Source: Isoetes taiwanensis (taxonomy: Eukaryota; Streptophyta; Lycopodiopsida; Isoetales; Isoetaceae). From it: 64,000 nucleotides of DNA. The stretch spans positions 11,818,913 to 11,882,912 of the forward strand of contig JAJEKV010000024.1 in NCBI GenBank assembly GCA_021234155.1. Reading direction: 5' to 3'. Below, one piece after another: positions 34,791 to 45,353 of this stretch. The notes beneath the pieces were generated by a model that did not search any database, was not told where the DNA came from, and was given only the letters and a program-made list of their open reading frames with translations. Position numbers and translations under genes: made by a program. Each line of letters opens with the position of its first letter. The first letter of the stretch is position 1.

Positions 34791-36632
34791 TTAACAGTGC
34801 CATGCTAGAACAAAACAAAATTGGCACCAGTCCAGGTAGGAATCATCCGGCAAACAGCATTCGCCGAGTCTTCGTTGCAGCCGCAGTGCTTGGGCTGAGG
34901 AGCAGAATGCTCCGCTGGATCTGGATCCAACTTCATGATACTGAATATACGTAAGGCTATCGAACGCCAGATCTAGGGGTCGCAAGAAGTAGCGGTCTAA
35001 CAATGACCTGGTATTTGGTAGGGGTAAATGCAATGGAAGACATTTGACAGAGGGTGACTTGTCTGTTATGTGGTAGGACATTGTCCGCCATGATGCTTCT
35101 GCAGCTGATAGGTATCGCGCCTTTATATAGTCTCGTATTTCATTCCTAGGCATTGGTCTTTCATGTGTTGCTGGTTCATCTTCAGTTGTCTGTGTTTGCT
35201 CCCTAATTCCCAATGAGGTTTGTGCATCAACCATATGCCTCTCTTGAGTTACTTGGAAATTGGTATTATCAAATCCCTTATATATGTACCCATAGAGATA
35301 AGAAAATACATGAACAGTAGATGCAATATCCACCATGATATGACAATCTAATTCATGGAGGAGAAAAGCATTGTATGGAACAACCCATACGTCATCTGCA
35401 GATCTCCTTCTGTATTGTACATAACCTCTTGAGTCAAGATGGGTTGTCGGATTTATAGGTTTTGGATAATTGTAAATGCAAGATGCGTTATTTGCAGAGC
35501 ATCTTTCTGTATGTCTATGTATCATAAACTTTTCAACTTGACCTCGTAAAACTGGGTCCGTTGGAAGTTCAGCAGAGATAATTTGATCGATGCTATCGAT
35601 TGGTATGTCAGGCTCTGTACGCAACACAAGATGAGCATGTGGCAATCCTCGTTTTTGGAATTCTACAACATGTATCATGTACGATACCTGCTGAAAGAAT
35701 TTGCGAAGCAGTTCTTTTAGCCGTTGTAATCTTGCATGAAAACATCGAACGACAATTATAGGCACATCGGCAGCTGTTTGTCCAGGCTTAAGTGCAACCC
35801 GTATTTCTGGCCAATCTGTATTTGTTGTCATTGTGATGAATAGTGTGGGGCGGCCCTTTGCTCTAGAAAGAGCCAATGCATCTGCAACTTGCACGGAGCA
35901 CCATCTCTTACTCCCTAGAAATGATGCAGGCAAAATAATATCATTTTGGTCATCATTTTCTCGCTCTGAGTAATCCTCGTCATACTGCATCCTTCTGTTT
36001 TTGAAGGCCGATGTCCTGAAATAATTTAATCGTGCATCTTCCACCCTTGAATACATATCAACTAAATACTCTCCACACAAACGACCTAGATATAAGAATC
36101 GATCTTCATGTAACAACCTTGCCCTATACCACTGCAACTGCGTCAGACCGTACTCATTTTCGGGTCCCCATCCTAATGTACCATGCGGATAAAAAAGCGG
36201 ATATTGCAGCGGCTCATACATTGGATCAAAAATGCTCATGAAGGTTGGCTCTCCTTCGTTCTGGACCCAAAAACCAGCAACTCGAGGCCTGATTTCAGTT
36301 GTGCTATTAACCTCTGCGATGGCAGCAATTTCCTCACCTGCAACCGCTCCTTGAACTGTTATGTATGCAGATGGCATGTGCAGACTTCCCATAGTACGGA
36401 GATTTCGAATAAATGGATTTATCTGATTGAGAACTGAACCAACCATCCCAATCCATTGGAAAGGTACCTCTAAATGTCCAGCTCGCATATAACGTTGTGT
36501 CTCATCATAAACATACCAGTGTATAGGGTTTCCAGGGTCGGACATTGGAAGTAAACGGTGGTATGTACGTCCTGTGATTGTCACAAATGAAGGGAAATCT
36601 AATGGTACAAACCCACCGTCAACTCCAAGCAC
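34791..36632 (-). pseudogene. Helitron Rep (HUH) domain protein, helicase missing
   Basis: A 613-codon frame begins right after a splice acceptor (TTTTGTTTTAG, about 36633-36643). It shows the Helitron N-terminal helicase-like region: WYVYDETQRYMRAGHLEVPF, PLQYPLFYPHGTLGW, QWYRARLLHED and LGSKRWCSVQVADALALSR. HVVEFQKRGLPHAHLVL carries the HUH motif (His-Ala-His, residues about 332-334). FSYLYGYIYKG (about 443-453) is the tyrosine-bearing block, and RYLSAAEASWRTM and DRYFLRPLDLAFDSLTYIQY follow. Homology stops near residue 570, where the PIF1-like helicase should begin. The last 45 residues are unrelated. Rep nicks and joins DNA in rolling-circle transposition. Without helicase it is probably inactive. 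Confidence 0.85.
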
Positions 36633-38060
36633 ACTAAAACAAAACTAGTAAGAGTGCCCAGCCTTGCTGGGCATAATTTGGATGATTGTAAACAATTAAT
36701 GATTTTCACCATGCACTTATATGATTTGTTTTTTGGTACTATAACACTATCCCATAGGAAAAATGGACTATCCCACCTATAGGTCATGCATCTCCAATGC
36801 ATGGATTATTCTAGCGTTAACATCGAAAGTAATCATGGTTGTCCATGGTACTACATGACCATGTAGCATCTTATTCTCGTGTAAGTATAGATCAAAAGTG
36901 GAAGACATGTGGACCATGAAGGTAGATGCATTAAAAAATGTTCCAGAATATGATACAAAGAAAATTGATTTTACACTTGACGCTTTCATCTGCAATTGGA
37001 ATAAGGCGAAGGGCAAATTTCACAAAAGTTGCATATATCAGAGACACATTTGATGGTTGTGGAAGGAAAGAAAATCAACTTTTGTTATTATGCTACAACA
37101 GTCTTCAAAATCTATAATCGTGCACAACATATATTTCCTTATGCACACTACAATGGCTCATGTCGATCTGATAGTGCAAAATATGATAGTCCTCCTCATT
37201 TAACTTCTGTAAGCAACATGACCACCTTGTGCAATTGTAAACTTTTTTATCCCAAAGCAAAAAAAAAGACAAAAATCAACGATTTAAAGTATCCGTCCAG
37301 CTCCTTCATGCAAGGGACGTAACATTGTTGAATGCTATTCTAACCCTACAGCAGATATATTAAATAGACTCCTATAGCTAGATTAGCGCACTGATGGATT
37401 AGATAAACTCCCATAGCTAGATTAGTGCATTACTTTGCCAGTTCCTAGAAGAATAGATATCCCACTCAATATACGAATAGATATCCCACTCAATATACCT
37501 TATTTAAAACGCTAACCAGGAAAATCATAAGGGCCTTAATTTGCCAGCACTCAAATATGCCTTATGAAAGCACTGGCTCAGCAAGGTATTTTGCACGTAG
37601 CCATAACTTATATCCTGCTAGATGCGAAACATAAACATTTTCAAGGCTCACAATAAATATTTGGCAACCATGTTTGAGCCAACAACGAACGAACTCAAAT
37701 GAAAACCATACACACGTTTTAGATGAGCAGTTAAATTGCACCTATTTTTTCCCCTTCTAATGGTGAAGGTATTTCCTAGAATAGATAAAGAGCAAGGCAC
37801 TATGTTACTTCAAGGAGACATGATTGCTTGCTGAGGTCATACATTTCTACATGTCAATCTTTTAGAGGACAAACTGGTCATAATGCAGAGGCATGCTTAT
37901 GATGATGCTTTGAAAAAGTGAACTATCATGTTTGAAGCCAAAGAAGTCAAGCCATGTTTGATATCATAGTGTTGCTACTAAAAATAAGGCATTACACTTA
38001 ATTGCAATATGAGTGCTTCCACCTTGAATTAGCATTATCGAACCTAAATAATCCACCTTA
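36633..38060. other. Intron or insertion separating the Helitron exons
   Basis: AT-rich sequence without genes. It contains two exact tandem copies of a 24-bp unit (GAATAGATATCCCACTCAAT plus ATAC) at 37451-37498, and two similar copies of CCATAGCTAGATTAG around 37372-37428. A copy of a 64-bp direct repeat lies at 37566-37629, and its partner is at 38639-38702. Confidence 0.45.
37566..37629. repeat. 64-bp direct repeat, first copy
   Basis: GAAAGCACTGGCTCAGCAAG and the following 44 bases (through CATAACTTATATC) recur at 38639-38702 in the same orientation with about eight differences. The two copies bracket the LINE 3' fragment at 38069-38619, so they may be a local duplication around that insertion or part of an older repeat. 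Confidence 0.6.
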
Positions 38061-38068
38061 ACGTTTAA

Positions 38069-38619
38069 GAATAAGAATAAGAATAAGAATAGTTTTTTTA
38101 TTGTCCACTGAGACCAATCGGCCTATGGGACCCAGAAGGAGCGCAGCAAACTTATTACTGTCCGGGTTAAAAAACTCCCGCCCCGAAGGGTTTTCGAGGG
38201 AAAAACCGTGACAGTAATAAGAATGCTGTCAAACTGTACAAGTATACACCATCATGAAATAAATGTGTATGTACATGTCAAGTGCGTGCCCGAGGACATA
38301 GCTGATCTCGCATGTCCATGACCTCCTGAAGGTATGATCCTAGCACCCGTACGGATGCCATGCTCAATGTCACATGTAGCGGCTGGCCAGGCCTGACCAA
38401 CTCAGCATAGCGCGTCCGGATTTGATCATATGCTGGGCAACTTTGAAGGGTATGAGATTCATCCTCAATGACTCCCATTTGGCAGCATTGATAGAGCCTG
38501 TCCTCACGTGGCTCACCAATCCATCTGCCTGTCTCAATTCGAAGATGATGTGCCCCTGTGCGAATGGAGGCAATGAGTCTGCGTCTTTTCATGGAAAACT
38601 GCCATAAAGAATAGAACAA
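38069..38619 (-). mobile_element. 3' fragment of a second non-LTR retrotransposon with (TTCTTA)n tail
   Basis: The minus strand from 38619 reads KRRRLIASIRTGAHHLRIET and YQCCQMGVIEDESHTLQSCP. This Arg-rich, Cys/His-containing C-terminal segment is seen after the reverse transcriptase in several non-LTR families. About 200 bp of 3' UTR with GC-rich blocks follow. The element ends in four copies of the hexamer (AATAAG on the plus strand, 38069-38092) followed by a short T run. A microsatellite tail instead of poly(A) separates it from the L1-type LINE at 30711. It is heavily 5' truncated. Confidence 0.6.
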
Positions 38620-39802
38620 AATTCTATCTGTCAGTCAAGAAAGCACTGGCTTAGCAAGGTATTTCGCAAGTAGACATAACTTATATCTTGCGAGATGCAA
38701 AAGAGATAATAATGGAAAAGAAAGGTATAGAATGACTACCTAGCAGCTGCAAGCACCAAAACTTGGCAGATGTATATTTATCTACATTATCTTACAATTG
38801 TCTCCACAGCTTTTTCAGTTTGTTTCCTAATAACTGATTGTTAATGCCAAATTGATTATACAAATAAAACTGTCGCTTGCCACAATCCGCTCTTCAACTG
38901 CTCTGCCATTGGTCAATCATGTAAAAAGACGTTGTTTCTATTCACACAGTTTACTGAACAAAACTTAAAATGTTCAGATACATTCATTGCTTCTATTTTT
39001 AATATGCCTTCTAAAGTAACTGGTGCTTCTTACTTTGCAGATATAGAGATAATACATGTGGTGCAGAAACAAAAGTACCTTCTGAAAGTAATCATCAATG
39101 CTTTGGAAACAGATCTCTTTGTCACCGTAGCAAATCATCGCCTTACAATGGTAGAAACGGATGCCTCCTATACAAAGAAAGTCACAAATTTGATGTTTCT
39201 AATTTCTCCAAGACAGACCTACACTTACCTAATAATTGTTCGAGATCGCTGGCTGAAGCTCCACAGAACCACAATTGCATTCGGGCTCAGTGCATGTATT
39301 CCTTGGTGTCCACAGAGGAAGTTAGGCCACAGACTGAAGCAATGTCAGCAGCATCATATGATGCTCTTCCAGCCATAGATAGCTTCAGGAAAGACCTTCA
39401 AGAATGGCCGCCAGCATTTTTTTGCAAGCCCATTACAAAGCTCCGCCATCCTATATAGTGTATTGATTCTAGGCTTTACCTTTGCTGAGCATAGATGCCG
39501 TTGTTGCCGCCGTTGCTGCATGCCAGATAAAGGCAGAAACTCAGAGATTTTGGAGCCATGTTCAAGTTGTGGCACTTTTACGCTTCAACTACGGCATATG
39601 CAGTGCACGCCTTCAGGTAAACGAAGCAATCCAAGCCCGCACAAAATGAATCGAAAAAGACACAGGCCATAGCCAACCAAAAATGCAAGGAAGAAACCCT
39701 AAAGCTAAAGCAAGGTAAAACCTTAAAAAAACAAAAATCTAAGCCGTCAATTTTGTCGATCAATCTAAACCATTGGATTTAGGGCTGGATCCATTCAATA
39801 CA

Positions 39803-40306
39803 CTATAACATTATAATATAGGATAGATTGTTTACTCTTCTAGATACGGTATTAAAACTTGGGTTGTTGTATAAGTTGTTGAGTGCTGCCGGCAAAGGTG
39901 GTAGCGATGGTAACAACCATCTCCCATTGTTGCAGCAATATCCATTCTGTTCAACATTGAGCAGTGGAATATGGCAATATGTACACCTCTTATTCCATGT
40001 ACCCATGACATAAGTACGTTTTATTGCCGAACTCATATGTTGCGCTCGAGCTTGCCAATGTCTTGAAGATTGTTCTAGATTCTCTATTATATCATCTTGT
40101 CTTCTTAGGGAGTTGACAGTATCTGTCTCAGGCAGATTATCTGTAATTATAGGTGTGGTATCTACTTCAACACTGTTTGAATTTTTCTCTTGCGGTTGGC
40201 TGAATGCATGTCTCAGACAGATTATCTGTATATAGGAATGTTTAGGTGGAAGCGCTTGATTCGGCCTACGAAAATTGGCCAGGCCAATTTTCCGCCTAGG
40301 CGACAC
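39803..40306 (-). pseudogene. Helitron protein N-terminal exon
   Basis: The conserved part is KRCTYCHIPLLNVEQNGYCC followed by NNGRWLLPSLPPLPAALNNL and FNTVSRRVNNLS. This is the zinc-binding segment (CxxC ... CC) and the LPPLPPxL block that precede the Rep domain in Helitron helicases. Normally it continues within a few tens of residues into the region found at 36632 and below. Here about 3.2 kb separates them, with a splice acceptor at the downstream exon, so either the intron is long or the gene was expanded by insertions. Upstream codons from about 40180 to 40306 run into a palindromic repeat and are doubtful. Confidence 0.7.
40143..40177. repeat. 35-bp direct repeat, partner at 41235-41269
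   Basis: GTAATTATAGGTGTGGTATC and the following 15 bases occur at both places with one mismatch. The first copy is inside the Helitron N-terminal frame; the second lies just outside the inverted-end element at 40321-41237. A nearby 21-bp word (starting GTCTCAGGCAGATTATCTGT) is also repeated at 40125-40145 and 40210-40230. These mark local duplications at this site. Confidence 0.75.
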
Positions 40307-40316
40307 CTAAACATTC
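40236..40316. repeat. 81-bp nested palindrome
   Basis: GAATGTTTAGGTG at 40236 is inverted as CACCTAAACATTC at 40316. The centre is a second palindrome, AAAATTGGCC-A-GGCCAATTTT (40271-40291). In a single strand this would fold into one long stem. It is the size of a very small MITE or of a terminus, but no target duplication is evident. Confidence 0.7.
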
Positions 40317-40320
40317 GTGT

Positions 40321-41237
40321 AACGTGAAATTTGGGAGGGGGCATTTTCTGTGCCACGTCACCATTTCACTGCGCCATTTTTTCTCTGGCCGGCCGAGCTC
40401 CGGCTATGGCGTCGACATGGCGCCAGGGCTCTAGGCGTCTCCGATCCGCTTGTTCTTGCCCTTTTCTGAGGCGCCTGTGCACGATCTATCTTTGATCCCA
40501 TTTTCAAAGCGGGCGCCCTCTGATTTTGTAAAGTTGTGGAGGATCTTTAGTTTATTATGTCTTTTCTGTCATCTTTCGAGCTTCTTGGAGTTTCTTGGAA
40601 GAGTTTCTTGCTGTGGACGTCTTTCTTAGAGTTTTTCCCGTAGGCTGCTGGGCGGAAGCGAGGGTTGTGGGCTGGAAGCAGGTTCTTGATTTGCTGTGGA
40701 TGAGTTGTCAGAGTTTTTCTCGTGGATCTTTCTTTTAAGCTGTTTTTTCTGAAGCAGGGGCGATGGCCAGAAGCAGGGTTGTCATAATGAAGCACCTGTG
40801 GCGCCGGAATGAAGCAAGGGCGAAGCAGGGCCGGCGGAATGAAGCAGGGCCGGAAGCAGGGCTTTTGGTGGCTAGAAGCAAGTTCTTGATTCAACCGCTG
40901 TTCTTCAACCGCTGCTTCCAGATTTTTTAACAAAAACGTGTTGATTATGCTGCTAAATTTTTTGTTGAATGTACTGTTTCTGCTATCTTCAATGAATCTG
41001 AACAATGTTTCTGCTATGAATTTGATTTTGGATGTATTGTTTCTGCTATCTTCGACGTATCTGAACAATCTAAGAGTTCAATAATATGGGATTGAAATGA
41101 CAGAAAACATACCTCCAAGAATCACTGATTCTTGGAAAATGGCCTGCAAGAATCATTGATTCTGGGAAAGAATCAGTGCCACGTGGCACACAGAGATTGG
41201 CGGATGGGGCAGAAATTGCCTACCCAAATTTTACGTA
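40321..41237. mobile_element. 0.9-kb element with imperfect inverted ends
   Basis: ACGTGAAATTTGGGAGGGGG with the following bases TTTTCTG (40322-40350) matches the inverse of 41210-41236 at about 80%. GTGCCACG words lie inside both ends. The interior contains a GC-rich patch (40385-40510) followed by repeated GAAGCAGGG words (40750-40865), which looks like captured gene sequence. The ends might mark a Pack-type or Mutator-like element. No transposase and no clean target duplication were seen. Confidence 0.4.
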
Positions 41238-41290
41238 ATTATAGGTGTGGTATCTATTTCAACACTGTTGATAAGAGAGACATGCATAAA

Positions 41291-41909
41291 TCAGGAAGAA
41301 ACGAGCTCTTGAACCCTCTTATAAACTGCCATGGAGTCTGCTACCAGTCTATAATCTATCATGTAGATCTTGGGTTTTTCTAGTCCAGTTTTACGCTGTA
41401 GGAACTCGACCGGTGATAGATATTCCGGCCAAGCTGTGCTTGTCTTTAGTTCATCTGTAGAAACAGGCTGCCATGCCGATTCTGTGGGGTAAAGCCGGGT
41501 CGTTGCTCCACCGGAGCTTTGCCTTGAAATTAGCTCAGAGCAGAAATTTGATTCTATAGAAATCCGGCCAGATAGGTAGCTATTGAAAATCCAAGCCTGC
41601 TGCATGGGAATCCGTTCTGTTGTTGCCGGCCTCAACCTGGATTTGGGGTTTTTGTGTTGTTCCAGATAGAATATGAAACCAGCTTTAGCCATTCTAAATT
41701 CCTTTTTAGTGCAGAGCCGGCCATCCTTGAGCCGTTTGAATCTGGTAAGGAATTCTTTGACAGTCCGGCCTTTGGGTCTTGTGGAGTGACTTCTGTAACA
41801 AACGCCTTATGCTGGCTTTGCTTTTCAAAATATCCGACCTTCTATGCTGGAAATCGGCCTTGCCTGGACAGAATCCTAATGGGAGTACCTGAATAGAAGG
41901 CTTGGCCAT
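41291..41909 (-). other. Unassigned open frames
   Basis: Two minus-strand frames (41291-41692, 134 codons; 41706-41909, 67 codons) lie end to end with similar GC-rich codon content (for example WQPVSTDELKTSTAWPEYLS). CGGCC and CCGGA words are frequent over 41290-42230. I recognise no domain, and no splice signals clearly join them. They could be a decayed captured gene between the Helitron exon and the Harbinger Myb-like gene. Confidence 0.25.
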
Positions 41910-42356
41910 CCATCCGACCGGATCTCTCTCTCTTGGCCGCCACTCTTGCTTGAATTCGTTGATACAAAATAAGGGATACCAGGGTCCGGTATCCTTGATA
42001 CTTTAATAAATATTAAAGACCCTAAGACTTTCTACCAATACGAGTAAAGGATCTTGTTGCCCCTTTTTATGCGGCAATTTATTTTTGAACCAACCACCGC
42101 TTGACATTTCAATAAACAAAATATTTGCGGTGTTCCATTGTCGACGGAACATGGGGACGTGGATTTTATTTCAATTCTACCGGAACGATTTCTACGACCG
42201 GGGAGAATCCCCCGGTAGAAGGATATTTGGAGCGGCACTTTCCAAAACAGTGATGGCGCCAAGGTTCGTGAGCTCACGGCGCCAAATTTTTGGTAGAAAG
42301 AGAGAAATTTATAAAGTGTCTACCATTCTTCCTTGTCTTGCTTGAGCGCTTTCGTC

Positions 42357-43481
42357 ATGGACCCAAACTCATCAAATTCTCCCAATTCTACTTCTCCTGT
42401 GTTCTTCAATCAACCTACCTTCATGGCCACACCAAATTGGGGTCCTTGGATGAGTGCTGCTCATCCAACAAGTGCTGCAAATTCTGCCATTAGAGAATCT
42501 CCAAACAATATTAATGGTGGCAGAATCCCTCCTACATTCCTTGGTGCTGGAGGCCCAAACATTTTCACTTCAGCATCACCAAGTATTGTGGCAAGAGGTT
42601 TGCCAACATCTGTGCCATCTCCACTTGGTGGAAATCCCTTATGACAGAAGCAATGCCAACTGCTCCTATTGCTCTTAATACTATGACAGGAATAATGTCT
42701 ACTGCTGCTGCTGCCACTCTTGCATCCAAGAAAAAGCGAGGCAGGCCACCAAAGGAGGATGGAGTTAAAAGATCAAAGCATAAACCAGTGGTGAAGATTA
42801 AAGAAGATGAAGATGAAGCTGAGAAGTCCAACAAGCTAAGATGGGAAGATAAGTGGACTGTTTCTCTTATTCATTTACGTTGTGAGATGCAGGAAGAATT
42901 TTCTAAACCACCAAAGCAAGGGGTAAATTTGTGGAGGAATCTCCTCATAAAGCTTGTTGCACAACACCCTGACTTCAACAAAGATCAAGAGGCATGTCGC
43001 AAACGTTGGAATTTGCTCTTCAAGGTTAGATTTCGTGTTCTTTTTTATAATTTATTGCCTCTCCTTGATAGATTCTTAAAACTTGTAGGAATACACTGCT
43101 GATAAGGCATGGAATGCTATCTCTGGCAACGATCGTCGAGGAGGCTGTTGGTATGAAATGATTGATGAGTATATGGGTACTCGTGCCAATGTTGTGAAGG
43201 CTGTACATGGAGGGTCCATTTCTTCTTCAGATGATGATGAAGTTCCTCAGGAAACTCAAGAATCTTCTCCAGAGCTAGTGCAGTCTGTGAAGAAGGAAAA
43301 GCTTCAGGATGATTGCCCAAGGAACAGGATTAAAACAGAAGCAAAGAAGACTTTATTGCTAAATGAATTGAGAACTGGAAGGAAGGAGTTGCTAGAAGCA
43401 TTTGGAGAATGGGAAGCCAAGAAATTGCAGGTTGCCGAGGACGTGAAGAGCTTGCTTGACAAATTAGTGAAGAAACTTTGA
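42357..43481 (+). pseudogene. PIF/Harbinger Myb-like (trihelix-type) DNA-binding protein
   Basis: The start is the ATG at 42357 (MDPNSSNSPNSTSPVFF). A Ser/Pro/Asn-rich N-terminus ends in a stop at 42642-42644, while a frame starting at 42641 (MTEAMPTAPIALN) continues the protein, so one base is lost or gained. KKRGRPPK is an AT-hook. The Myb/SANT-like module has the spaced Trp residues RWEDKWTVSLIHLRCEMQ, VNLWRNLLIKL and CRKRWNLLFK. An intron spans 43025-43088. Exon 2 ends in a Lys/Glu-rich helical tail, KTLLLNELRTGRKELLEAFG. In PIF/Harbinger elements such a second protein binds element ends and brings the transposase to the nucleus. The matching transposase is at 62849-63970. Confidence 0.7.
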
Positions 43482-44654
43482 AAATATAAAGCCCATTTGA
43501 AACATTGTCATTTGCTTTTATGCCTTTAAATTCATGTTGCGAATAAAATTTAGCTTGGATTCTTGTGCTTTTGTAGCTTGGGCCTAATATAACAGAGATA
43601 AGAAAAAAGTTGTTTATCCCTAGCCTACAACAGCCTGAACTGTGATAATAATATAATTTTTATCAAACATTGTATTTGCAAGAATCCAAATTTGTATTTG
43701 TATTGTGTTAGTGGATTGCATGTATGGGTGTTTACAATGTTTTTCATACGCAATAATGGCCTGTCTTTCTTTTCAGCATTTGCTTTGCCTATGAACTCAG
43801 CCTAAGGCCAGGATGAACAGGCTACATTGGCATAAGAACAACGTTTGTAGTTCATTGTTCTGCACAATGCTCGACACTGTTATAGAACATAGGTTATGTA
43901 TCAGTGCAGCAGTCAAAGATGTACCAACATAAGTTTCCAGTTTTGCAACAGATAATCTGTTTTGAGCAGAAGAGATTCTTATAAAAGAGAAGCCAGATGC
44001 ACAAAGCACAAAGCCCTTTTCCTATATAGATGACTGCTTGTTTTAATTTGTGGTTTCATCTGGAAGTGGCCTGTCGAAAATAATAGTAATGCCCAATGAG
44101 GTAATGATTTACGCCACCTCATTGGTTTTGAGGCTATGTAGCAGTTGTTGGCATGGGGACCCCTATACAGCAAATGTTTGAAAGCATCTGAAATAATGTT
44201 TGCAAGCTGGCTACGCACTATAATGGCCTGTCGCAATAATGGCCTGCAATATTCAACATGCATATCAACTCAATAAGCTCATGTTTAATCTTGATCAAGC
44301 AGCCTAGTAGAGGGACATTTAGATAAGCACCCAGTTAATGCATTTTCCTAGCATCCCCTTGCACAGGCCATCAGCTAAAAAGTCTCACGTTAAACTGTTC
44401 ATGACTGATGTATATAATTGCAGACTGTAGAAAGAATGACTGTAGGTCATTAGGCATACAGGATATTTTTCCAGCCTATTTGCATATCCTACATGGAGGA
44501 TTTTCTTCAATTGCATGCTGCTGTGCTTGCATTTTCTGTGCAGGCCAGTATTCAAATTGCTTTGTGCCAGTCATGAACTTTCTGCTGCTACCTATGTACA
44601 CCTCCCAGGAGCATGTATTCCCAAACTATACCCCGTAGTCACAAATGAATGTGG
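43482..44654. other. Non-coding stretch after the Myb-like gene
   Basis: AT-rich sequence without a supported gene. ATAATGGCCTG recurs at 43754, 44220 and 44236. The stretch lies between the Harbinger Myb-like gene and the left end of element A and, together with 61788-62848, would form the space between the two Harbinger genes before element A inserted. Confidence 0.4.
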
Positions 44655-44684
44655 CTCATTGAACGTTATTCATTGTTTGACACG

Positions 44685-44795
44685 ATCTCTTTGGGCTAAG
44701 CCAGCCATTGATAGAATCTTCAAGCGCTTGCGGCAGATCCCAATGGTAGAGAGTAACATATGGTTGAATGCCTGAACTCCAGCAGCAGACCTGTT
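44685..44795 (-). pseudogene. Beta-glucosidase (GH1) exon fragment
   Basis: The minus strand reads [20 protein letters not shown] and then NGWLSPK. This is the highly conserved family-1 glycosidase segment just before the acid/base Glu region. Only this one exon-sized block is recognisable; the adjoining frame reads [20 protein letters not shown], which is not GH1. It is a captured or relic host-gene fragment next to the left end of element A. The active-site Glu blocks (TFNEP, ITENG) are not present. Confidence 0.75.
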
Positions 44796-44858
44796 CACTA
44801 GCATCCTTACAAACATCACTAAGGACTTGGTCGCTAGCATCCTTAACAAGATTGCGTA

Positions 44859-44945
44859 TTAAACGGGAGCAAATCATCGAAACGAGAGCGAAAGGAATAT
44901 TCCTCAAAGATTCCCTTTTTTTTTTACAAAAAGGGGGTAAAACTA
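44859..44945. repeat. Left terminus of element A with TTAA
   Basis: TTAA (44859-44862) is followed by ACGGGAGC at 44863 and, after about 30 divergent bases, by TCAAAGATTCCCTTT (44896-44910) and a T/A-rich run. The right end of A carries the same two blocks inverted. A 24-bp word starting TCCTTACAAACATCACTAAG lies outside at 44804-44827 and recurs outside the right end at 61801-61824. Confidence 0.8.
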
Positions 44946-45353
44946 GGTTAAAAAAAAAAAAAGATGCATGAAATTCTATTTTGACCCCCAAAATGACTAA
45001 TTTTTTTGTGCAACCAAAGAATTGACATTTTTAAAGTGTCACTTTTCTTAGCAAATAGAATGTTCTTGAAGTATATTTTACGAGAGAAATCTCTAATTTC
45101 GAGAGGATAAAATATTTAACAAAAATTGAAGTAAGTCCGTGAATCAAACTCAGTATTCTCAAAATTTGAAGATAGAATCTTCATATTCACATGCAAAATT
45201 CTGATCTTTTTCTAAGACTTCGATTATGTACAAAAGTGTGAGGAGTGATGAGAGGGGATCCGGGCGTCATCATGTTCATTTATGCCATCCTCATCACCTT
45301 CACTTCTTTCACTATCACTAGAGGAAGTGCTTGAGTTATCTTCCTCATCACTA

